Origin: Terebella lapidaria
Taxonomy: Eukaryota > Annelida > Polychaeta > Terebellida > Terebellidae
DNA length: 64,000 bases
Assembly (NCBI GenBank): GCA_949152475.1
Contig: OX424557.1
Location: 25,295,462-25,359,461 of the forward strand
Direction: 5' to 3'
Positions 1 through 9,063 of this stretch are shown one piece after another; the first letter of the stretch is position 1; every line of letters starts with the position of its first letter. The translations under genes were made by a program, and so were the position numbers. The notes below the pieces were generated by a model that did not search any database, had not been told where the DNA came from, and saw only the letters and a program-made list of their open reading frames with translations.

Positions 1-447
1 AGCCGGGGAAACCCACTTTCCCGGTGACATCAGCGCATTGCACCACACATTTAACCTATCACAACACCGCTTACACTTGGCGGGAAATTACACAGCCACA
101 TGGTCCCTCGGCCCCAGTCATCTGCGCAGTTGAGAAGTAGATGTCCAAGTGAACGGTCGCATCGTATATTGTACCAAGAAGAACGGCCGTAATCGCATAA
201 AAGGAATATAAAAGCTGATATAACGTGGATATATAAACTGTTGTATATATACAGAGGACTATAATATTTTGGATATTCGACTGGGAATCACCGACGTAGG
301 TGTGAGCGGCCCCGTTTGTGGTGTGAGTGTTATCATTGACATTATCGCCACAATAAACAGTTTGAATTGAACTGCCGGCTTGTTGGTCTGTAGCACAACC
401 TCACAGACATTCGGCCTGATACGGGCCAGTGAACCGTATTCTTCACA
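1..447 (+). repeat. 5' LTR, right-hand 447 bp
   Basis: This matches 12667-13113 base for base by eye. It ends in TTCACA just before a TGGCGCC primer-binding-like site. A TATA-like stretch (GCATAAAAGGAATATAAAAG, about 195-214) and an AATAAA at 352-357 are in the order expected for U3 promoter and R/U5 polyadenylation. By comparison with the 3' copy, about 309 bp of the left end lie outside the window. Confidence 0.93.
195..214 (+). promoter_or_regulatory. TATA-like core promoter of the LTR
   Basis: The sequence GCATAAAAGGAATATAAAAG carries two overlapping TATA-like boxes inside the LTR. The AATAAA at 352-357 follows about 140 bp later, so initiation after this site would place R between the two. 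The same sequence is in the 3' LTR. The start site itself is inferred. Confidence 0.5.
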
Positions 448-448
448 T

Positions 449-466
449 TGGCGCCGTAGACCAGGA
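449..466 (+). promoter_or_regulatory. Primer-binding-site-like sequence
   Basis: TGGCGCCGTAGACCAGG begins one base after the LTR end (CACA at 444-447). PBSs pair with the CCA-ending 3' tail of a tRNA and so start with TGG. I do not assign the tRNA. Confidence 0.6.
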
Positions 467-510
467 TCTGAGCTAGTCTCGGATCTTCGACCCAGACCTG
501 ACCGGCATTG

Positions 511-3087
511 ATGGCATTGGCCCCGGGAGCCTCCCGCGGTGAGCCACTCGACCCCACGGATGACGAAGTGACGATCAATCCGAATCCGGCCTTCCGACCT
601 TCCGGCTCTCGCTCAGTTGCCATGAGCGATACAGTTCCACTGTCGCAGGAGCAACAACCGTCCGGCCTTTTCGACTCCATCGGCGATCATTCGTCCCTGA
701 GATCGTTTTCGCCGCCTACCGACCTGGTGCAGGAGTTCCTAGACGAAGACCCGCTCGCGCCGTCACATACAGTAAGTGACATTCTGCGTGCACACGCTAG
801 AGCGTACTCGGCCACGCCGGCTAGAGCGACCCAGGAAAGTGACTTTGCCGACAGAAACTATACGCGCTCACGTCAAAGAGCGAGCGTAGATCGTGATATC
901 GACCCAGAACAATTAGCAGTGAACGTTCGGCCGGTAACCATAGACACGTCAATGGTTACGCACCCACCAAGTAACTCTCGGATACGACAGTGGGTTTGTC
1001 AGTCTGACAATGTTCCGGAATCGACCCCGCCGAACGCTTATTCGGCCAATCGACCCCTGGCGCCGTCCATGACGCCGAGACAACACGACCCCGCGCCAGA
1101 AATGTACTCACGCATACCGACCGAGCCTACGGTGGTAGAGTACACACGACCCAGCCAGACGGGAGCGACATCCGAAGACATCCTGGCGACGACCGTTACC
1201 CGGATCGCGACGCCGCTACGACAACAACGACCCAGCGACACGATGACGGAATCTCGCGCCACCATGCGACAAGCGCGACCCCGACAAGCACCCTCGACAT
1301 CAAGTCGCCGACCCTGCGACCCCGACACGCCGACTTCCGATACACGCGCTCCCGCGCCGACCACGCACCGACCATCGCCGACTACCGGAGAACAACCGCG
1401 CTTCGATCCGTCGCAAGATCAAGTTGTGTCTGCTCCGGCAGAAAGTGTTGTGCCAATGATCGGACCTCCGATCTCACAATCAGTCGGAAACACCAACGGA
1501 TATGGTGTACCGCCAGTCGGATACCCTGGCGCAACAAGCGGTGTTCCAAATGGAGTAGCTGTCGGATACTATTCACCGCATGTCGGCTACGCGAACCCAC
1601 CGCCTGGATATGGTGGCGTTCCCAGCGTGATAGCTGACACCGGCTATCATGGTGCACAACCCGGATTAGTGTACCATGGTGTATGCCCAGATGGATCGGT
1701 ATACCGATATCCACCACCGGCTGTATTCCCACCCTCAGTCGGGATACCATGGGTGACGCCTCCATACAGTCAACCGGCCCCCGCTGCACAAGCACCACAC
1801 GACCCCAGTCACACGACGGCACCACCCGCCGCATCGCTCGCCGTCTCCGCGACGACAGCACCGACCGCCCCCGCTAACGCGACCCCGATCAACCCAGATA
1901 CGACGGCTCCGGCGACTTCGGCTGTTCCGACTCCGACGGCCACTGCAGCGACTACACCAGTTGCAGTGAGTGTTGACACGCCCACGCCACAGAGACTCAC
2001 GTCTGAGCCCCAAACGTTGGCTACGGCTAAAATGGCTCAATGGCGTGCGACCTTCAAGGAGGGCAATCTCACTCAATACATTCGGAGTTTCGAACAATTC
2101 ACTGCGGCTTTTACTTACTCCGACCTCAACAAGACGACGACCTTCCGGAGCACGCTACGCGGCCGCGCTGAAGCGCTAGCCCTAAATATCCCGGTCGCGA
2201 CTCCCTGGGGAGAGTTCCGTCGCCAACTCCTAGAGGGCTGGGAACCCGAGCCCCGTCGACAGTCCAAACGGGACGATTTCCCGTTCCTCAAGCGGGAACG
2301 AAAAGAGGACGCGGAACACTACATGGAGCGACTCCAAGCCCTGGCGGAGCAAGTGTTCGATGACGTTACGCCAACGTCGCGGCAACGAACTGTAATTGCA
2401 CAATTCGTGAACGGCCAACCCGACCCCATTGCCGATAAACTGTGTGCCCTCACTTTTAACAGTTACAGTGAGGCACTGACGGCCGTTCTCAAGGTAGAGA
2501 GTCGTCAGCAGAGGACAGCCAGAGATCGACATCGAGGCACACGACGTGCTGACATTTCCGCAAGCGGATACGCGGAAGACGACCCTGTCAATGAAGAACT
2601 GTCCTGTGCCATGGGACAAGTTACTCAGGGGGAAACACTAACCCCAGAACAAATTGCGGCCTACTACGACCCCGCGGACAGTGACACTACCGGCCTACAA
2701 GGGTGCGACGAACACTCAGTGCCGACCAGCTCACGCGAGTGGGTGGCTGAAGCTTTCCAGTGCGTCCTTAGTGACGAGAATGGACTATGCGAGGAAACGG
2801 CTATCTTTTCTGTCCTGCGAACAACGGCCCCGATGAAAGGTGATCGACCCCCGCAACCCGGACGACCCATGGTTTGCTTCTTTTGCAAGAAGCCCGGCCA
2901 TCGCTGGATGCGGTGCTTTCGGCTTAAGGATGTGCTAGTACGTAACGGCATGAAACCGCTAGCATTTCGGCCTAATGGTCCCGGTACTGACAGAAGGACA
3001 GCTCAAGTGTTGTCAGTACCTAACCAAACCGGTAACCAAACTAAACCGGCCCCACCAACACCTCCGACCCCGTCGTCAAACCAGTAG
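511..3087 (+). CDS. gag: Gag polyprotein of the LTR retrotransposon
   Basis: The protein has 858 residues from the ATG at 511. An upstream TTG codon is in frame but is not a likely start. The first ~500 residues are Pro/Thr/Ser-rich and look disordered, with a Gly/Tyr/Pro-rich patch. A retrotransposon Gag capsid-like region follows at about residues 507-680 (TFKEGNLTQYIRSFEQF onward, ending in the helical LTAVLKVESRQQ). A CCHC zinc knuckle (CFFCKKPGHRWMRC) lies at about residues 789-802 and would bind genomic RNA. Gag assembles the virus-like particle. The length is above the usual for the group because of the long N-terminal low-complexity region. It ends in TAG, overlapping the Pol frame by about 60 nt. 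Confidence 0.92.
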   Translation: MALAPGASRGEPLDPTDDEVTINPNPAFRPSGSRSVAMSDTVPLSQEQQPSGLFDSIGDHSSLRSFSPPTDLVQEFLDEDPLAPSHTVSDILRAHARAYSATPARATQESDFADRNYTRSRQRASVDRDIDPEQLAVNVRPVTIDTSMVTHPPSNSRIRQWVCQSDNVPESTPPNAYSANRPLAPSMTPRQHDPAPEMYSRIPTEPTVVEYTRPSQTGATSEDILATTVTRIATPLRQQRPSDTMTESRATMRQARPRQAPSTSSRRPCDPDTPTSDTRAPAPTTHRPSPTTGEQPRFDPSQDQVVSAPAESVVPMIGPPISQSVGNTNGYGVPPVGYPGATSGVPNGVAVGYYSPHVGYANPPPGYGGVPSVIADTGYHGAQPGLVYHGVCPDGSVYRYPPPAVFPPSVGIPWVTPPYSQPAPAAQAPHDPSHTTAPPAASLAVSATTAPTAPANATPINPDTTAPATSAVPTPTATAATTPVAVSVDTPTPQRLTSEPQTLATAKMAQWRATFKEGNLTQYIRSFEQFTAAFTYSDLNKTTTFRSTLRGRAEALALNIPVATPWGEFRRQLLEGWEPEPRRQSKRDDFPFLKRERKEDAEHYMERLQALAEQVFDDVTPTSRQRTVIAQFVNGQPDPIADKLCALTFNSYSEALTAVLKVESRQQRTARDRHRGTRRADISASGYAEDDPVNEELSCAMGQVTQGETLTPEQIAAYYDPADSDTTGLQGCDEHSVPTSSREWVAEAFQCVLSDENGLCEETAIFSVLRTTAPMKGDRPPQPGRPMVCFFCKKPGHRWMRCFRLKDVLVRNGMKPLAFRPNGPGTDRRTAQVLSVPNQTGNQTKPAPPTPPTPSSNQ
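3024..3087 (+). promoter_or_regulatory. gag-pol overlap, presumed -1 frameshift window
   Basis: The Pol frame is open from 3024 and the Gag stop (TAG) is at 3085-3087, so translation must shift by -1 (or +2) inside these 64 nt. The stretch is A/C-rich. I do not see a standard X XXY YYZ heptamer, so the slip site is unassigned. Confidence 0.55.
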
Positions 3088-6000
3088 GGGAAGGTGCTGA
3101 GGAGCAAGGACCTTCCAGACAACAGGACAACGTTCCCCGCTCCACATCTGCGGTTGTCACGACTACTGTACCGGTAACGACACCAATAACGACCCCGCAG
3201 CCGGCCCAGCCCACACCTCAGCTCCTTGAAGGGGTGTGTACAAAATGTCAAGCTCCGACCCAGAAATCGGCCTCTTTTCATGAAGGGGTGTCCGCACCGC
3301 GGCCACAACGGCCACCACGTGGAAACCGTCGTCCTGAAGGGGTGTCACCCCCGACCGCCAACGGCACCGGAACGGACAGCATGTCCGAGATCGAGTGGAT
3401 ATCCGACGACGGAGGATTCTACGCTTTTCCGAGTGGACCGGAATCCAAACTGCCGCCTCTTCACACACTCTTCCGGCCACCGCTAGACGACCCCGAAATT
3501 CCGGCTGTCATCAACAACTCCAGCGCCACCAATCACAAATGCTGGAAGTTGCCGGTACACGTCGGAAACAAGACGATAAAGGCTGTACTCGACTCCGGAG
3601 CGCAGATCTCCCTGCTCCGACGCGATCAGCTACGTCACGTCCCCGCTGACCAGCGACATTTGCGGTCTACTTCGGCTATTATTCGTGACGTCACCGGACA
3701 GTCGAGCCCGATCGATGGACTGATCGACCTTTCAATACAGGTCGGAACCAACCATATGGTCGTAACCTTTTGTGTGGCTGACATACATGACGACATGATT
3801 CTCGGCATGAACTTTTTTCGGCAAGCTCACGCTGTAGTGAATTACGGTGAAGGGACGATACAGGTACACAAAGAAATCCTGTTCGCACATAAAGACATTG
3901 AGGCCAATGTTGTCAGAATGGCCGTGCGACGAGCTGTCACCGTCCCCGCACGCAGCGAAGCAATAGTGGAGCTGGTCCCGACTTCCCGAGTTCGAGTTCG
4001 ACAACACCCGAGGATAGTCCAGCCACTTACGACCTTTCCCGAGGAAACCGACCTCATCATGGGGAGAACACTTACGACCCTGAATCGGCAGTGCGTAAAG
4101 GTGTCGGTAGTCAATCCAGCAGATACCGGCATTACGCTCACCCGTTCCGACCCTGTCGCCATAGCAAGCCCTGTCGAAAGTGTCGTCGGAGCTCTGCCAC
4201 GACCCGGAGAGGAGCCCGACCCGGCCACGGTAGACGCCAGTCATTACCGCGACCTACCGCCACATCTACAAGAAATGGTGGATCGCGCCGGACTAGCGCC
4301 GGAACAACATCGGCGTTGCGCCAACCTGGTTCACCAATACCAGGACACATTCATGCACCCAGACGGCCAACTGGGACGGACCCAAGTCGTCCAGCATAGA
4401 ATCGACACCGGCAACTCGGCCCTGATTCGACAACGACAGCAACGCGTCCCTCAGCCGCAGCAAAGCATCATCGACGAGGAGATCGACAAGATGCTCCGCT
4501 TGGGGTGTATTGAGCCGTCAGATTCGCCCTGGAGCGCACAGGTAGTGCTCGTGCGGAAGAAGAACGGACAAGTACGCTTCTGTGTCGACTATCGGCTCCT
4601 GAATGATGTCACCCGCAAGGACTCGTATCCCTTGCCCAACATTCAGGACACTCATGACGCCCTGGCAGGCGCCAACTACTTCTCGGCCCTAGACCTGGCC
4701 TCCGGCTACTGGCAGGTCGAAGTCGACCCCAGCGATAGACCCAAGACTGCCTTCGCCACAAGGAAGGGACTCTATCAGTTTAAGGTCATGCCATTCGGCC
4801 TTAGCAACGCCCCGGCAACCTTCGAACGGCTTATGGAGACCATACTCCGTGGTTACTTGTGGACCCGGTGTATGTGCTATCTCGACAACGTGATAGCTTA
4901 CGGCAGAACATTCGACCAGGCACTCGCAAACCTGGAAGCGGTCCTGGATCGAATCAGATCGGCAGGCCTGAAACTTCAGCCCAAGAAGTGTGAGTTATTC
5001 CAACGGGAAATCTTGTACTTAGGGTTCATAGTGAGCGGCCAAGGAATCCGAGTCGACCCCAACAAAGTTAAAGCCATCAGAGAATGGCCGACCCCGTGCG
5101 AGATCACCGACGTCAGGGCTTTCCTTGGTTTCGCCAACTACCACAGGCGATTCATCAAGGACTACGCTGAGATCGCTGAACCTCTCGTAGCGCTTACCCG
5201 AGGTGAATGCCACTTCACTTGGGGACCGGCCCAGCGACGAGCTTTCCAGCGACTCCGCGACGCCCTCATCAAGGCGCCCAAGCTCGCTCATCCGACCCAG
5301 GATCCGGAGGACTACTTCATCCTCGACACGGACGCAAGCGGCTTTGCTGTGGGAGGTGCCCTCTCACAAAGGGTTAACGGGAAGGAGATCCCCATCGGGT
5401 TCGCCAGTAAAACCCTGTCCCGGACCCAGCGGAACTATTGCACCACCTATCGGGAACTACTGGCAGTAGTTGAGATGGTGCAACACTATCGGCACTACCT
5501 CTGGGGTAGGAAATTCCTCCTCCGGACCGACCATAGCTCGCTAAGGTGGCTGAAAAACTACAGCGACGCCGACGGCATGCTCGCTAGGTGGCTCGCCAAG
5601 CTACAGCAGTATGACTTTCGGATAGAGCATCGACCCGGAAAACTACACGGTAACGCCGACGGCTTGTCACGGTGCCACAGTTGCAAACACCAAGACTGTC
5701 CCGGACGACTCGTCACACCTCCGACCGACCCAGAAACAAGTTCCAGAGAACTTCCAGTTCGTCGGATAACTGTTGTTCCGACCCAGACAAGGGCAGACCT
5801 CCTGGACAGTGATTCGATAACATCACCGGTCTTGCCCCAGCTAGTTTCGGCACGCCAAGTTGTTCGAGTCCGTGCTTTGGACGCCACACTTGATGGACAA
5901 AAATGGCTTTCGGACTATTCGACCCAGGACATTGTCGCGGCACAGCAAGCCGACCCCAGCGTCGGAAAAGTGCGGCAATGGATGTTAGCCGGCACCAAGC

Positions 6001-7619
6001 CCGACTCTAGAGAAGTCGCCCGCCAAGGAGAGGAGGTAAAGACACTTGTTTCCCGCTGGAACCTCCTGGCGCTACAAGACGGAGTGCTGGTTCGACATAT
6101 AAAACCTGACCCTGCTGGACGGCCTGTGGTGCAAACCGTGCTCCCCGTAGCACTCAGGACACAAGTTTTGCACCAACTACACGACCTCAAGATTGTCGGA
6201 CATCTCGGCATACAGCGAACCATCGAGAGAGTCAGGCGCCGATTCTACTGGCCCGGCTTGGCGCTGGACGTCGCCCGCTGGTGTGCCCGCTGCCCGCAAT
6301 GTGTAACCCGCAAGGGTAAACCGGCCCCAAAACGATCGCCCCTGACACAGCTACCGACAGGAGCGCCGTTCGACAGAATAGCGATGGACATCCTCGACAC
6401 CCACAAGATCACGGGAAGAGGCCATCGGTATGTACTAGTCGTGTCGGACTACTTTACGAAGTACACTGACGCTTTTCCGCTACGGCGACATACGGCCAAA
6501 AATGTTGCCGACACCCTGGTGAATCGGTGGATAGTCTACCACGGTGTCCCCAAAACGGTCCATAGCGATCAAGGTACTGAGTTTGAGTCGTCCCTGTTCC
6601 GGCATGTTGTGCGTCTACTGGGCGCTAAGAAGGTTCGTACGACCCCATACCGACCCCAGAGCGACGGCCAAGTTGAGCGATTCAACAGGACATTGCTCAA
6701 CATGCTGAGTGCGTTCGTCAGCGATCGTGCAAACGATTGGGACTTGCACCTGCCATATGTGTTAATGGCCTATCGAACCTCAGTACACTCGTCCACGGGA
6801 TGCACCCCGCATCTGATGGTGTATGGACATGAGTGTAACTTGCCAGTCGACCTCATGTTTCCGACCTACGACCCTGAGCCTCTACCTCCGTGTGGTCCGG
6901 AGTATGTGGAGTATTTGCGGCAAGCCATCAGGACGGCCCACGGTTTCGCCCAAGACCATCTCGAAAAAGCGGCAATTCGGCAAAAGATGGGTTATGACGC
7001 CCACGCAAAACCACGACCCCAGTTTCAACCAGGCGAACTGGTCCGGTATTATTATCTGCCACTCACGCAGAATAATAAGTTCGCTCGGCCCTGGACTGGT
7101 CCCTGGAGGATCATCGACCGTGTAACCGAGGTGGATTACCGAATCGCCCTGGTTTCCAACCCTCGGAACACTCGTGTTGTTCATCTGGATGTGCTCAAGC
7201 CATACGAAGGTGACAACCAAGCGGCCCACATCTACTCCGACCCTGTACGACCCACGTCGTCGTCAAGCAAGTCCGACCCAGAACAGTCACCCGACCCTAT
7301 GGGACTTCTCAAGGAGTTCTATTACCCCTGGGAGGTAACAGTCCAAGATCGACATACTGAGTCAGACCAAACAGCAGAGTCTGATTCGCAAACGACCCAG
7401 GATCGTCAATCGCGATCTCCGACTTCATCCGGCTCAAGTCGACATCGGCAACGGAAAAGATCACACAGATCAAGTTCCGACACTCCAAAACCGGCACGCA
7501 AGACGCGCAGGCAAAAGCCTGTGGTATCTTCCGACCCTGAGACAAGCGAGGCTACGCCCCCGCCTGCACGACCAAATCGACCCAGACGCCACGCACGCAG
7601 ACCGGCCCGCTACAGATAA
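3024..7619 (+). CDS. pol: Pol polyprotein (protease, RT, RNase H, integrase)
   Basis: The frame is -1 relative to gag. It opens after a TAA at 3021-3023 and has no ATG near its start, so it is probably made by frameshifting in the 64-nt overlap; I see no classic slippery heptamer. Domains in order: aspartic protease (DSGA at about 3591, ILGMNFF about 3800); RT with first catalytic Asp in FSALDLASGYW (Asp codon 4692) and a YLDN motif at 4878-4889 where YxDD is normal; RNase H (LDTDASG, TYRELLAV, RTDHSSLRWL); integrase HHCC finger (6170-6305) and D,D35E triad (codons at 6387, 6567, 6675); GPW/Y chromodomain-free C-terminal module (GPWRIIDRVTEVDYRI); then a basic Ser/Arg tail. There is no internal stop. 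The Asp-to-Asn change in RT may make this copy inactive or may be tolerated. Confidence 0.95.
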
Positions 7620-9063
7620 CCCCGGCCTTGTTATCTGATTGATATCATTGATGATGAATTATGCATGTCTAATGGACTATGATATCATGTCTTTCCCAAT
7701 AATAATATATTATATTACAATAACAATATATGCATTTAACATGTACAAGATGTCAGTGAGGCAAACTCGATATATACACACTAGATATGATATTATAATT
7801 ATGATGCTGGTGAAAAATTGGTTGCATTATGATATGTGTTTCGACCCCGTATAACATGTACCATTGATCAAGGCGTATGTTACGCAATGACTAAGATTAT
7901 CATGTAAAGCTTCAATCCATGTGCCAGCCGAAGAGGATAAAAACCAGTCACACCGTGAGTAAGGCCACTTAGTTGTCGAAGAGGTGATAGTGTGATTCGT
8001 TCTGGAGTATGCGTCGACAGAGCCTCTACTCACTCCATGTAATATTCGGAGGAACGGCCCAGTGGTACGTGAACCAGTCACTACATAGCTATCATGCCAA
8101 GATGCGGCCTGTCATCAAATTCATCACCCAAAATATTCAAAGCGGTGTGACCGACCCAGATCATTGCAATTTCGACCCCTACAATAATTGCGGCCCCGTC
8201 GTCCTGTGAACTGGCTGAAAATGAATGGAACGATGTCCGCCCCTGTGAGTGATTGATATTCATATCTCAGCCTTTAATAACTGTGTGTCGTCTGTGAAAC
8301 AGCAACTCGACCCCGTAGTTTATTGTGCGCTAATTTGTGGGAGAAGGAACGATAGACTGATTAGTTCACAAGGCACGCACGAGCGCTAATAAACATTTTA
8401 GCTGTTTACAGCACCTACATGAAGTCTCCCCTGCTAAAGACAATAGTGAGTCGTCGGGCAAAAAGAGCCCAGTAATTCGAACAGTCGACTAGTATAAATA
8501 GACAATGATTCGGCACGAGTTATCCAGGGGACGGCAGATGGACATACGGAAATCTGGACAGTGTGAGGGCACCCCTACTGTCGTAATGGACTGACCCAAG
8601 AGGTCAGAGAAGGATCGCTCTGCGTTTCCTTGACGACGGCCCCGCCTTGCTGTGTGTACGCTTGGAACAATGATACATAGCGTAAAGACGTTTTCTATAC
8701 AGATAGAGAGCGCCCCCCGGCCCAGTTCTAAGAATCGAGATGCTGTCAGCATCTTTGTGTACGGCATTGAAGATTAGCGGCAATCAGGTCACTCGCGCCT
8801 GAGACTTTGGAGGAGAAGGACTATTGTCGAAAGTTTCGGATTACCAGAATACAGACTAGTGATACAGAGACTGTGCTAATCGAACAATAATTATCGGCCT
8901 ATAAACTGTGACATTGTATAAATCCTGGTCACAAGACTTTGGAGTTAATTCGGCTTTGAGTATCGGCATTTGAACTAGGCTGGTTTTGAAGAAATCCGGA
9001 CTTTGTTACAACCAGCCTAGTCAGTACTTGGGAAGTACTTCGGCTTGATTTCGGCCCGTCAGC
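7620..9063 (+). other. Inter-ORF spacer of the LTR retrotransposon
   Basis: This is 1.4 kb between the Pol stop and the third ORF. The first 240 bp are strongly AT-rich; the rest returns to the element's usual composition. No credible coding region is present. About 11 copies of CGRCCC occur here although the stretch is non-coding. It probably holds the signals (splice acceptor or internal promoter) that express the downstream ORF, but I could not pin one down. Confidence 0.6.

Noticed and set aside
1038..2619. Antisense open frames over gag
   Set aside because: Low-complexity, GC-rich shadows of the sense coding region; no domain and no independent signal.
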